From the NCBI GenBank assembly GCA_032622095.1, contig CP136068.1:13433729-13497728 (forward strand): a DNA stretch of 64,000 nucleotides, written 5' to 3'. The stretch is from Siphonodentalium dalli. Taxonomy: Eukaryota; Mollusca; Scaphopoda; Gadilida; Siphonodentaliidae. The notes under the pieces are model-generated. The model searched no databases. It saw nothing but the letters and a program-made list of their open reading frames with translations, and had not been told where the DNA came from. The translations under genes and the position numbers were made by a program. Below are positions 22,772-34,218 of this stretch, in pieces (position 1 is the stretch's first letter; each line of letters starts with the position of its first letter).

Positions 22772-24065
22772 ATTTGAACTGCTGTGTATGTCGGCCAAAT
22801 CGTGTTTTATTACTGCTTTTCGTTATGAACCATCGATAAAATGCCATCGTCGTTATATTTGAGTTAAACTAAAATCGGGAAATCTGCCGATCAGCGTTTT
22901 AGGTGATAATCTGCTGATCTGCCCCTAATAAAGTGCTGAATGGGATTTTGAACTACTGATCTAGGGTATATGTCGGCCAAGTCGTGTTTTCTTCCTGTAT
23001 TTCTTTATGGAACATCGATAAAATGTCATTTGCACAACACATACCTGACTATCCTCGTTAAAAATCGGTTAAACCGCCTTCGGGGAATCTGCTGAACTGC
23101 TCGATATGAACTGCTGAACTGGATTTTGAACTGCTGATCTGGGGTGGACGTCGGCCAAATGGTTTTCTTTCCATGTACTTGGTTATGAACCATCGATAAA
23201 ATGCCATTTGCATCACCTATACCAGAATATCTTTGTTAAAAATCAGTTAAACTGAGTTTTGGAGATTCTGCTGAACTGCCCCAAATAGAGTGCTGAATGG
23301 GCTTTTGAACTGCTGAACTGGGGTGTATGTCGGCCAATTCGTGTTTTCGTACTGTATTTCGTTATGGACCATCGATATAATGTCATTTGCACAACACATA
23401 CCCGTCTATCCTCGTTAAAAATCGGGTAAACCGCCTTCGGTGAATCTGCTGAACTGCTCGATATGAACTGCTGAACGGGATTTTGAACTGCTGATCTGGG
23501 GTGTACGTCGGCCAAATGGCTTTCTATCCATGCACCTGGTTATGTCCCATTAATTACAATTCATTTACACCACCTAAACTCTACTAACTTCGTTACAATT
23601 GAGTTAAACTGCGTTCGCTATAATCGACTGAACTGCAGCTGCCGTACTGCTGAACGGGATTTGGAACTGCTGAACGGGCATAGAGGGCGGTCAAAATGTG
23701 TCCCCTTCCTGTATTGGCATATACCACATGTATTACGTGCCATTTGCACAACCTACAACCCGCCATCGCCGTTATATTTGAGTTAAACTAAACTCAGAAA
23801 ATCTGCAGATCAGCGTTTTAGGTGATAATCTGCTCGATATGAACTGCTGATCGGGATTTTGAACTGCTGAACGGACATAGCGGGCGGTCTAAATGTGTCT
23901 CCTTCTTGTATTTGTATATAACACATGTTCTACGTGCCATTTGCACAACCTACAACCCGCCATCGCCGTTATATTTGAGTTAAACTAAAATCGGGAAATC
24001 TGCTGATCAGCGTTTTAGGTGATAACCTGCTGATCACCTGCTGATTCAGCGTTTTAGGTACACCC
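22772..24065 (-). repeat. Iteron array of the foldback element, leftward-facing units (right arm)
   Basis: The same units in reverse, with the anchor word near 23027, 23202, 23381, 23559, 23739 and 23937. Orientation flips near 22772-22780, where ACATGGAA meets TTTGAACTGCTG. The outermost ~540 bp mirror 13959-14498. Confidence 0.85.
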
Positions 24066-24073
24066 GTTCCTTT
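24066..24073. repeat. Right target-site duplication of the 10.1-kb foldback element
   Basis: GTTCCTTT directly follows the terminal CACCC of the right inverted repeat and matches 13951-13958. Eight bp is the size made by hAT and P superfamilies and a few others. Confidence 0.85.
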
Positions 24074-24561
24074 GGTCATTTTAAAAAATTGGCAGAGTTT
24101 GTGTTTTTTCCGTCGCGATGATAGTAGTTCCCAGCCTGTGTCCAGTAGGAGGAGGTCTTTATTTGCGATAATTGTTGCCCCTGTTACAATTCTAGCCATC
24201 TCGTATTGAACTTTCTCTATGTCTGATGATAAGAAATCGGGAATGTTGTCCCATACAGGTGAGGCATACTCCAGTAAGGGACGTATAAAAGAAAAATAAA
24301 CTTTTTCCAGTGTTGATCTGCTTGCTCGATATCTTAGTTTTCGTACCAAATACACTCGTTTCCAGTAATGAGCGAATATGGATCTCCCAGCTGCCTTCGT
24401 TATCAAAAATGAGTCCAAGGTGTGTGTGGGTGTCAACTTCGGTCACTATTGTATCACCCAATGCCAAGGGTGGGTGTAATACGGGTGTATCTTTTCGAGA
24501 AACCAGGAGAGTTTCTGTCTTCAGTGGATTAAATTTGACAAGCCATATTGTCATATTTTGA
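24074..24561 (-). pseudogene. Non-LTR retrotransposon ORF2, segment after the RT core (5' half of a split element)
   Basis: Minus-strand translation gives WLVKFNPLKTE, a THTHLGLIF block and then, in a second frame, FIRPLLEYASPVWD and a lysine-rich RRKKHKLC segment. These are typical of the region just after the RT catalytic core in CR1/Jockey-like elements. A frame change lies near 24355-24400. No RT active-site motif is present: similarity stops near 24560-24590, as expected for 5'-truncated dead-on-arrival copies. The downstream end is cut exactly at the target duplication at 24066, and the ORF resumes at 13950 on the far side of the insertion. Confidence 0.8.
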
Positions 24562-25994
24562 TGCCATATATGGCATGGTGACGGACCAGAAATGGGGGAC
24601 GAATATGCATAATATCACGGGTTGTGACCATCAATGCCTACCAGAGTTATGGGCCCTGTTCGACTTTATGAAATTCAGTCCGTACAAAGTTTTTGCAAAA
24701 TAAGTAAAGTGTCGGTTGTCGAATTTTGATGTGGTTTGGTATGGTCATAGACCAGAATGAAGAATTCAATGTCATTTCTCAATGCATCTGAATGCATCAC
24801 ATTATTTCAGTTCATCTATTTGTAAGTGATAACAGTATACAATTAGTATTTTAGTTTAGTCTTGTTGAGCAGTAAAGCTCCAAATAAAGTTCGGAAAAGT
24901 TCGGAAATTCAATGAGAATAACGTCACCTTCAGTTGGGGTTGTCTGAGCAGTAAACAGTAACGGTCATTCATCATAACCAATTCAGTTTTATTTGGATAA
25001 TTGTTGCAAATTAGCATTACTTGCAATCATTCAATATGATAAATAACCAGAAGGAATTAATTTGATTACATGCCAGAACAAGACAGTATTTCAGACATTA
25101 GAAATTTATGAGATACCCTTTTCAATTTCATGTTATGCAACAATCAGGTTAATGATATATAGTCATCATTGAGTATTCACCATGTAGTATCCAATTTGTG
25201 ATACAGTTTTTTTTGTTTTATTACTTTTATTAAGGTAAACAACTGGGTAATATATTAATTTTGTTACTAAATATTTCTTCCGTTGATCATAAGTTTCCTG
25301 AACGCTATTACTGTGGTCCACTGTGAAGTGGTCCGGGATCATGTGAAATCCAGAATGTTGCTAAATCTGAGGCTAAAGAGTCACTTTAGCTGCCTATATA
25401 GCCCTATACAGACAAGCATGGTACTAACATGCTTACAAACAACATTACATGGTCAGTACTTGTAAATTGTTTGAAAAAAACCCATTTTGGAAAAAATTTA
25501 CAAGCACAATTTGTTCGGCCTCTGGACCACCCACCCACCCGGCCCTATATACGGAAGTTTTTTTGCATACCCCCCCCCTGGTATTTTCGCTTAAAAGATT
25601 GATGAAATATGGATTAACGTACTTGGTGAAACTATAAGTTCCGATTGAAAGATCGCAGAGTCCTTTTAAGATAACTTTTTGGAAAACCAGTAAAGGCGTC
25701 ATGACATCAAGACGTGCATCATGACGTCACAACCTACATCGGCGCGCAAAACTCCAGACACTGAGGACTGCGTCAATGGCCAGACAGCTGAGACGCGTAT
25801 TACACGGTCAGAATAAACGACACATCTGCCAAACATTTACGTTATCACGGTTTATGTGATTATTTAAATATATGATTGTCTTGTGTCCCGCTACGGTTTA
25901 TCATCAAATCCTTCTAAAGATAAAAATTCATCCGATAATCACATGAACAGTAACAAGCGGGCGAAAATTACGTTTACTTATACATGATCATATT
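24562..25994. other. Intergenic DNA, nothing recognised
   Basis: AT-rich sequence with a short poly-C run (about 25571-25578) and a TGACGTCA word at 25722-25729. No open frame with recognisable domains and no clear transposon ends. Confidence 0.5.
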
Positions 25995-26115
25995 AAATAT
26001 ATAAGACTGACGGTGTGTGCTGTAGATTTTATTTAATATTCATAAAAATAACTATTTTGAGCAATATTATTCTCCATTTCTATTTGATCACCCTACCGGA
26101 GTGTTTCACATCACT
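25995..26115 (+). repeat. 121-bp direct repeat, copy 1
   Basis: Begins AAATATATAAGACTGACGG and ends GGAGTGTTTCACATCACT. It is almost identical to 28086-28206, 2,091 bp downstream in the same orientation. It does not begin TG or end CA, so LTR identity is unlikely. It may be a short dispersed element or part of a larger one. Confidence 0.8.
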
Positions 26116-26805
26116 AATAAGGGCCGCCCAATGGACGTTTCTAGTCGAAATCTAAAGAGCATCGCTCGGGCGACAATGGAACTTACTCGGGGCGAGAACC
26201 GAACATACAGGGCGGTAATCGGAGAGAAAACATAAATTTGAGGAATTAACCCCACACATCAAAGCTCAAGAGTTATTATATATCGATTTTTGAAATATAT
26301 TATTTTGCACCATCAAGACTTATTAGTGGTCCAGTTGAAGACATAATATGGGCTTGTTCGGGTGCGTAAAACTGATAAATTAGTACTCAGGCGCTATGCT
26401 AACTGGGGGAATGTAGCATTCTACTAACATCGCCCAAATTTCAAAGAAAACGACCATACAACTCCATAGAAAAAACCGTCTGAACTACGCTCAATTGTAA
26501 ATATTTACATCTCGATTCGGGACGCAACAATCGGCGATAAACTAACGCAAATAATTTTCGCCATCGATACTCATTGCATTTAATAACTAGAATGCACTCA
26601 GAGAGATGCCAACGTGCGCAAAAATGTAATAAAAAATAATTAAAAAAATAATTTCACTGTATTTTACTTAATTTATTTAATTTAATTTAATGTTAGCAAA
26701 AAAAGACAATTACCATTTCTCATTTCATCACAGATAAAAGGCAAATTACTATATTAATCATTTAAGTAATTAAAACCAATTCCATGTTGCCGAAAGGATG
26801 AGACT
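26116..26805. other. Intergenic DNA, nothing recognised
   Basis: AT-rich with A/T runs near 26626-26705. A short stretch at about 26247-26300 resembles 36249-36300 (CATCAAAGCTCA and ATATCGATTTTTGAAAT), indicating a small unclassified dispersed repeat. Confidence 0.5.
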
Positions 26806-27307
26806 TTAAAGGCACGTGAGGCCTTAGTTGTCGAAAATATTCATATTTGTTCCAATCACCGTAAACAGAAAAAACAGTAAAACGCATACAGTGTCGTTCA
26901 TATATACCAAGACCATCGCGTAAACAGCATGTTATCATAAAGACCTACTATATTTTACCTAAGCAAGAGCCTGATTGTGTTACAGAAGACAGCACCATGC
27001 TACTGGCTAATCACACACAAATGGCATAAACGCTCTTTATTAGTTCCATATCAGGAATTCACCCGCAAAGAACGCTCTTTATGTTTACCATCATAATATA
27101 AACAAACACCAGAAAAGTAACCTTTTATGCTTTTGTTTAATTAACAATGGTCAACCATATGACAATAACATACTGTTTATGCGATATTTCTTATTTGTAT
27201 ATGGACAAAGTCTGTCTACATTTTCTGTTCTTTCTGTTTGTGGCGGTTTTTGACGGTTGGAAATATTTTCACAGGATACCCACCGCCAAGGCCAACCGTA
27301 CCTTTAA
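26806..27307. mobile_element. TTAA-flanked MITE (~494 bp plus target)
   Basis: TTAA at 26806-26809 and 27304-27307 flank inverted ends AGGCACGTGAGGCCTTAG and, on the other strand, AGGTACGGTTGGCCTTGG. Inverted similarity continues inward for over 100 bp (shared CAAACAGAAA, CGYATAAACAG-like blocks). TTAA targets with such ends fit PiggyBac- or Kolobok-type MITEs. The same family bounds 56349-59196. The reading frame at 27147-27368 lies across its right end and is not a gene. Confidence 0.65.
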
Positions 27308-28085
27308 TATCGATTACATTTTTTTCAGCGGCATATTTTCATTTTCATTTTCCGATAGTCAAAGTTGACCAAAGGAGCAATTATAAGAAGTAATTAATAC
27401 CATTTGTGTAAATATTGATAGCAGCCAATATGCAACAATAAATATCAATAATTAATCAATAATGATCATTTTATGTAATAATAAACTCTTCAAACGGTGT
27501 TTGTGTCAACAAATGCGTTTTGTTTTGTGTTACGTCGTTCGTCGTATTTGACCCGTAACTCGACTGAAGGTTAGGCTATTCAGCCTATTGCGTCGAATTA
27601 CGAAATCGCGTTTTGAATGTCTCTCTTTTCCCGCACGATAAAAAGAGGTCTTCGCACGAACCAAAAATGATAAAACTTCCCAATTATAAGTAAAAATACC
27701 CAAATGAAGGAGTATATGTAGGTCCCGAAGGAGTCTATAGACTCTTTGATGTAGAGTTCTGATGGAGAAAATGTAGGTCGATCTATTTTTGTCATAACTC
27801 TGACGTATTTTGACCTGGGAGAAAAAATCGAAATCGAGGCTCACTACGAGCATGCAGTTTTAAATATAGAAACAGGGAATCCCGACAAATGGCGATATCG
27901 GCGACAAACAAATAATCGAAAACAACACATAAAATAAACATAGCAAAAACGCGGCACAGTAAAAATGTCAGAAAAAACACCACGAGGTTTTACGTCGTTT
28001 TTGGTGACGTCATGGAGTGAAACGGAGCAGAGTGACACCAACCTACGAATCTGTCTGATCGCCATACTGTTGCGCGAGCGCACGT
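27308..28085. other. Intergenic DNA, nothing recognised
   Basis: Several overlapping minus-strand frames (27530-28155) show no domain and hydrophobic, low-complexity composition. A TGACGTCA word occurs at 28005-28012. No transposon end recognised. Confidence 0.5.
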
Positions 28086-28206
28086 AAATATATAAGACTG
28101 ACGGTGTGTGCTGTAAATTTGATTTAATATTCATAAAAATAACTATTTTGAGCAATATTATTCTCCATTTCTATTTGATCACCATAGCGGAGTGTTTCAC
28201 ATCACT
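28086..28206 (+). repeat. 121-bp direct repeat, copy 2
   Basis: Copy of 25995-26115 with only a few substitutions. The final words (GGAGTGTTTCACATCACT) resemble GAGGGTTTCACATCA at about 59031-59045, just before a Helitron 3' end, so both copies may contain a Helitron-related terminal region. Confidence 0.8.
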
Positions 28207-28469
28207 TTAAAAGTCGACAAGCCGACGGTCTTGGCCCAAATTGCACGGAACGTCGAAATACCAAGCAGTACCAAGCTGAAGAAAACTAAGGCGGAAAATG
28301 ACACTTTAAAGCATGTTTTGTGGTGTATAATGAAGAAATAAACCATAATGAAAGTGTCAATGACACCCTAGCTCAACTTGGAAAGGGAATAATTTAATGT
28401 ATTACAGTCAATGGAGCGATTAGGAATGTGGAAAGTTGAATGTCTAATACAATAGTTAAAAGACATGGA

Positions 28470-30540
28470 GAGAAAAGTAAAATCCAAGATGGCTGCTGGC
28501 GGCCATGTTTTCGGCCGAATGACCCCAAAATGAGTCGTTCCCATTTATATATCATCGTTAACATCCATGACAAATTTTATGACGATCAGACTAAAGGTAC
28601 GACCTGTAGCCCATGCTAAAGAATTTAGTCATACAAAGAGTAAAATCCAAGATGGCTGCTGGCGACCATGTTTTTTGGCCGAATGACCCCAAAATTACTC
28701 GTTCCCATCTACATGTCAATATTATCATCCATGACAAATTTCATGATGATCAGACGAACAGTACGACCTGTGGCCCGTGCTAATGGATTAAATTTTGAAA
28801 TCCAAGATGGCCGCTGGCGGCCATGTTTTTTATCCGAATGACCCCAAAATGACTTGTTCCCATCTACATTCCAATTTCAACAGCCATGACAAATTTTATG
28901 ATGATCAGACTAAAGGTACGACCTGTAGCCCGTGCTAAAGGATTTAGTCATACAAAGAGTAAAATCCAAGATGGCTGCTGGCGGCCATGTTTTTTGGTCG
29001 AATGACCCCAAAATTACTCGTTCCCATCTACATGTCAATATTATCATCCATGACAAATTTCATGATGATCAGACTAACAGTACGACCTATGGCCCGTGCT
29101 AATGGTTTAAATTTTGAAATCCAAGATGGCCGCTGGCGGCCATGTTTTTTATCCGAATGACCCCAAAATGACTTGTTCCCATCTACATTCCAATTTCAAC
29201 AGCCATGACAAATTTTATGATGATCAGACTAAATGTACGACCTGTAACCCATGCTAAAGGATTTAGTCATACAAAGAGTAAAATACAAGATGGCTGCTGG
29301 CGGCCATGTTTTTGGGCCAAATGACCCCAAAATTACTCGTTCCCATCTACATGTCAATATTAACATCCATGACAAATTTGATGATGATCAGACTAAAGGT
29401 ACAACCTGTAGCCCGTGCTAAATAATTTAGTCATACAAAGAGTAAAATCCAAGATGGCTGCTGGCCGCATGTTTTTTGGCCGAATAACCCCAAAATTACT
29501 CGTTCCCATCTACATTCCAATTTCAACAGCCATGACAAATTTTATGATGATCGGACTAAAGGTACGACTTGTAGCCTGTGCTAAAGGATTTAGTCATACA
29601 AAGAGTAAAATCAAAGATGCCTGCTGGCGGCCATGTTTTTTGACCGAACGACCCCAAAATGACTCGTTCCCATCTACATGTTATTATCAACATTCATGAC
29701 AAATTTTATGATGATCAGACTAAAGGTACGACCTGTAGCCCGTGCTAAAGGATTTAGTCATACAAAGAGTACAATCCAAAATGGCTGCTGGCGGCCATGT
29801 TTTTGGGCCAAATGACCCCAAAATTACTCGTTCCCATCTACATGTCAATATTAACATCCATGACAAATTTGATGATGATCATACTAAAGGTTCGACCTGT
29901 AGCCCGTACTAAAGAATTTAGTCATACAAAGAGTAAAATCCAAGATGGCTGCTGGCCGCCAAGTTTTTTGGCCGAATGACCCCAAACTTACTCGTTCCCA
30001 TCTACATGGCAATATTAACATCCTTGACAAATTTCATGATGATCAGGCGAACAGTACGACCTGTGGCCCGTGCTAATGGATTGAATTTTGAAATCCAAGA
30101 TGGCCACTGGTGGCCATGTTTTTTGTCCGAATGACCCCAAAATGACTCGTTCCCATCTACATTCCAATTTCAACAGCCATGACAAATTTTATGATGATCG
30201 GACTAAAGGTACGACCTGTAGCCCGTGCTAAAGGATTTAGTCATACAAAGAGTGAAATCAAAGATGCCTGCTGGCGGCCATGTTTTTTGGCCGAATGACT
30301 CCAAAATGACTCGTTCCCATCTACATGTCAATATTAACATCCATGACAAATTTCATGACGATCAGACAAACAGTACACACTGTAGCCCGTGCTAATGGAT
30401 TGAATTTTGAAATGCAAGATGGCCACTGGCGGCCATGTTTTTTTTACCGAATGACCCCAAAATTAATCATTCATGTCTAAATGTTGATGTCAACAGCTAT
30501 GACAAATTTCATAATGATCCGACCAAAGGTACGACCTGTA
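28470..30540 (+). repeat. Tandem array, ~13 units of ~160 bp, with YY1-like ATGGC cores
   Basis: Units are anchored by CCAAGATGGCYGCTGG at about 28489, 28649, 28806, 28967, 29126, 29288, 29452, 29617, 29779, 29943, 30098, 30261 and 30417. They run through GGCCATGTTTTTTGGCCGAA, ATGACCCCAAAAT, CTCGTTCCCATCTACAT and GACGATCAGACTAAAGGTACG. Two unit flavours alternate imperfectly (preceded by GAGTAAAAT or by TTTTGAAAT). The array leads directly into a microsatellite and hairpin tail at 30541-30640, suggesting it is the body of a transposable element rather than an independent satellite. Confidence 0.9.
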
Positions 30541-30640
30541 GACTGCATTGTTGACGCCTTACACACACGCGCGCACACACGGACGACGGACGACAAAGCC
30601 ATGGCAATAGCTCAAACTTTACAAAGTAAAGTTGAGCTAA
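30541..30640 (+). repeat. Microsatellite plus terminal hairpin tail of the 160-bp-array element
   Basis: An ACACAC/GCGC run and GGACGACGGACGAC are followed by a hairpin at 30608-30639: TAGCTCAAACTTTAC and GTAAAGTTGAGCTA pair with one bulged A. The outer TAGCTC/GAGCTA pair is the same as in the tails at 34181-34214 and 44894-44927, so these elements share a tail architecture. Confidence 0.7.
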
Positions 30641-31699
30641 TAATGCAACATGGCGTGATTTTATTTGAGTTTTGATGACATAGCGAGCGTGAAACTAGAC
30701 AAGACAGTCAAAGACTGTGGGGTAGCTCACCAGACTACAAAGACTGATAAGACTGGGACTCTGGAGACCACAACAGTCAGACCTTTTCATAATCATTTTA
30801 AAAGAAGTAGATCTAAACAGGATATGTGGCTAGAGAGGCTTCATGTATGTAGATCAGTGAATATCTACCTTGAATTTAGCAACTGTACACTACTGATCAC
30901 CCCAACCCCTCCTCCAGCTCAACAAGTCCCCTCCCGACCGGGCTCCAGACTCCCAAGTCTTAGGTTGGAATTTCACAACCGACATCTCAAACTTTCTCAA
31001 TTGTTGGAAATTTCCAATCTCACAAGCGCCTTTTTATAAAACCATTTAGACATGTTTGAAGCCCAATTATCCATGGACCCAAAACACCATACATGTATGT
31101 CAGATTAATCAGTCAGGTAGTTCCAAGGTAGATGTTTTAATGAATTTTGTATTTTAATGATTTTATTAGACACAAAAGTGTTAAGTCCCCATAGCCCCGT
31201 CATTTCTTAACAGGTTGACCTCATGTTAACAAATCTGAATCTCAGACACTAAAGGATCCTCCATACTATATGTAAGCTAAATAGTCCAACCTATCTTGAG
31301 AAGACATTTTAAGTATTACTATAGAGACATACAGTTATGTCCCTGGTCCCACCCTATTTAACCTGGTGACCCCATCTGAATAAATTTGAATCCCATACAC
31401 CAAAGAACCCTTCATACTAAATATCAGTAAAATAGACCTGATGGTCCTTGTGAAGGAAGCATATTAAGAGGAAAACTGTCCTTCGCTTGGCCCCTATTTG
31501 ACCAGGTGACCTCATTTGAAAATTACCAACTTGACAACCCCATAAAGTTAAAATTTGTGGCCAATTCTGTCAAACAGTTTAACCTGAAGTAGGAACATAT
31601 ATGGACTGGTGATTTAAAAACATACATGTTGGAGAATTAAACCAAACTATGAAAACAGTTCCAACCGATTTTTAGTGTGAACATCTAATGGTGAAATTT

Positions 31700-32420
31700 G
31701 TTGGTGTGAACATCTAATCTACAACTAATGTTGTATCAGGCATGAAATTTTCAACTGTTTTTATTTTTATCAAGGTAGGGGGTCAAAACTCCACCCCCTC
31801 TACACTCCCTCCCCATTGCCAAATGTAAATCCCCAACTATGAGATCAATAAAAATAAAAATAAGGTCATGTGGCGGTTAAGAAAATAATATTGGAAAATC
31901 TACAACTAATGTTGTATCAGGCATGAAATGTTTTGGTGTGAACATCTAATCTACAACTAATGTTGTATCAGGCATGAAATTTTCAACTGTTTTTATTTTT
32001 ATCAAGGTAGGGGGTCAAAACTCCACCCCCTCTACACTCCCTCCCCATTGCCAAATGTAAATCCCCAACTATGAGATCGATAAAAATAAGGTCATGTGGC
32101 GGTTAAGAAAATAATATTGGAAAATCTACAACTAATGTTGTATCAGGCATGAAATTTTTTGGTGTGAACATCTAATCTACAACTAATGTTGTATCAGGCA
32201 TGAAATTTTCAACTGTTTAAATTTTGATTAAAGTAGGGGGCCAAAACTCCACCCCCTCTACACTCACTACCCATTGCCTCAAACGTTGCCCCCACCCAGG
32301 CTACCTGGAAATCAATATTATTATACCAGTACCAAACAGCATAGCGGAGAGTTAAATCTCTTATCTCTGCCCATATTAGAACAAATGTGAATCCCCATCT
32401 ATGAGATCCATTCATCTAGT
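31700..32420 (+). repeat. ~230-bp unit repeated three times inside copy A
   Basis: GTGAACATCTAATCTACAAC recurs near 31706, 31937 and 32163, each followed by GTTGTATCAGGCATGAAAT, a GGTAGGGGGTCAAAACTCC block and CACCCCCTCTACACTC. The third unit is more diverged after about 32215. Absent from copy B, so it expanded after the copies separated or was lost from B. Confidence 0.85.
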
Positions 32421-32562
32421 AATATCAATATACCCCCCAATATTCAATATACCCCCCCCCCCATTTTTCTTTGAAAAATCAGGGTATGATTTCACCTGGA
32501 TAAGTGGTGGTTAAGAAAATAATTTTGGAACAGCAAGCCTGTATTAAGTGTGTCTGACCTTT

Positions 32563-32656
32563 GCAGAATGAGGTCCCCAAACGGCGAATTTAATGACACT
32601 ATTCCGCAAGGTGGGCTAGCATCACTGAATTCACCTCACCCTCTGGGGGCCTCTTT
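32563..32656. repeat. ~93-bp hairpin repeat (diverged copy)
   Basis: GCAGAATGAGGTCCCC on one side and a CTCTGGGGGCCTC block on the other surround a loop near GGTGGGCTAGCATCAC. It is a diverged member of the hairpin family best preserved at 43577-43669. A second remnant lies at about 33086-33160. Confidence 0.65.
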
Positions 32657-34180
32657 TCCTAAAAATGACCCCATTTGAACCCCGGTCACCCAAGGCCCCT
32701 CCATACCATATATAAGCTATATAGGCCCAATGGTTCTTGAGAAGAAATTGTTTTAAAAATTACTATGTAGGGAAACAGTTATGGTCCGGGCTTTGCACCT
32801 ATTTGATCTGATGAACTCAGTTATTTGAACAAATCTGATTGTGAGTCACCTAGGGAACATGCACACCAAAATATATAAACACATTTGGTCTTTAATATGG
32901 AGAAGAAAACAATTGTTGAAAGACAGATGGATAGACATCCCAACAGATAGATGGATAGAAGGACTGCCTGACAGACAGAAGACAAATTCAATCCAATATA
33001 CCCCCCAATTTTTCTTCACTTGGACAAGTGGTGGTTAAGAAAATAATATGAAACAGCCAAGCCTGAATTTAGTGTCTGACATTTGCAGAATGAGGTCCCT
33101 AAAAGATGAATTGAATGACACTATTCCGCAAGGCAGGCTAGCATCACTGAATTCACACTCAGTCTGATTAGGCCTCAACTGCCATGGGAAACCTAGAAAC
33201 AGATAATTTCTTATTCAACGCTCGCCGTTCCTGGCCAAGTGTACGCTTTGTTCGCAATATTAGTGTCTAAATGTTGCACTATTAATGAAGGGGCTATGCT
33301 AACCTTTCGAATGATGTATAATATGTATCGTTACATAGAGCAAAACGCGAGAAATGTGAGCTTATATCTCTGTTCCTCGTTCCTGTTACTCGAAATAGTC
33401 ATTCTGTTACTCGGAACTCGTTCCTGTTCCTCGTTCCGTTCCTGTAACTCGAAATAGTCAATCCCCATTCTGATCTCAATTAATGACCTGACTGTGTGTC
33501 TCTCTGACCCCGAGTCCTCTTGTAGATATAATATTGGCAGATATAATAACTGCTTCTGGAGAGAGGTAAGTTGTGATATGATATGGGTGAAGGGGCTGTT
33601 GGCAGGGTGGGGTCCTGGGTCATGTGAGGGTGGGGGGGGGGGGTGGGTAATGGAAAGTTTCTGTGATTTCATGGAAGACTGAAGTTTCATACCTCAGAGG
33701 ATGTTATAATTATGTGAGTTTTTCAAATTTTATAACATGTTATAAAAAAAAATTTATTAAAAAACTTTTGTGTGTTAAATTGAGCAAGGAGTTAAATCTA
33801 AATATTTTTTTGGGGTTTTTTTTTTTTTTTTAGTTATGTCACTGGCTCCGCCAACATTCGACACAGTGACCTCATTTGAACAAATCTGAACCACAGTCAC
33901 CCAAGGTACCCTCATACCAAATATGAACCCATTCGGCCTGACAACTTCAGAAAAGAAGTCGTTTTAAGAATTACTATGTGGAAAAATAGTTATGGTCCTG
34001 ACATCAAAACTATTTGACTTGGTGACCTCATTTGAACAAATCTGAATAAGAGTCACCTAGGGAACATCCACACCAAATATAAACCCAATCGGTCTGATGG
34101 TTTCAGAGGAGAAGATGTTTAAAGAATTGTTGACGGACGGATGGACGGACGGACGGACGACGGACGAGGAGTGATGACTA

Positions 34181-34214
34181 TAGCTCCACCAGAGACTTCG
34201 TCTCAGGTGAGCTA
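34181..34214 (+). repeat. 3'-terminal hairpin of copy A
   Basis: TAGCTCCACCAGAGAC and GTCTCAGGTGAGCTA pair around TTC with one bulged base and one mismatch. It is preceded by a GGAC microsatellite and GATGACTA, followed by an A run. Identical architecture at 44894-44927. Confidence 0.8.
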
Positions 34215-34218
34215 AAAA

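Larger units (their letters stand above)
13959..24065. mobile_element. 10.1-kb foldback element with iteron-array arms, host of nested insertions
   Basis: Both ends are exact inverted copies starting GGGTGTACCTAAAACGCTGA (29 bp identical) and flanked by an 8-bp duplication. The arms are arrays of ~180-bp units containing many TCAGCAG words and a GTTGTGCAAATGRCATT block. Units point rightward up to about 22771 and leftward after it, so the core is a giant inverted repeat. Without the nested pieces the element would be about 3.5 kb: a left arm of ~2.2 kb and a right arm of ~1.3 kb. No transposase is visible, so it was presumably moved in trans. The 8-bp duplication suggests a hAT- or P-like enzyme, but the termini match no family I recognise. 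Confidence 0.8.
30699..34218 (+). mobile_element. Hairpin-tailed element, copy A (3.5 kb)
   Basis: Starts ACAAGACAGTCAAAGACTGT (itself a small hairpin) then GGGGTAGCTCACCAGACT. It ends in a GGAC microsatellite and the hairpin tail GGTGAGCTAAAAA, so TAGCTCACC at the start is inverted at the end. The body holds degenerate ~165-bp units (GACCTCATTTGAACAAATCTGAA ... CCATACCAAATATGAACCC ... AAGAATTACTATG), a 230-bp triplication and ATGAGGTCC hairpins. The first ~800 bp are over 90% alike with copy B at 42260. No coding capacity seen. A Helentron-like or other unclassified non-autonomous element is possible. Confidence 0.7.

Noticed and set aside
25722-28012. TGACGTCA (CRE-like) words at 25722 and 28005
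   Set aside because: Two 8-bp words without nearby promoter or gene evidence; chance is adequate.
25995-28206. The 121-bp direct repeats as LTRs of a retrotransposon
   Set aside because: No TG...CA ends, primer-binding site, polypurine tract or pol coding between them.
28470-30540. Possible CRISPR array
   Set aside because: Units are ~160 bp with no unique spacers between short repeats; eukaryotic context.
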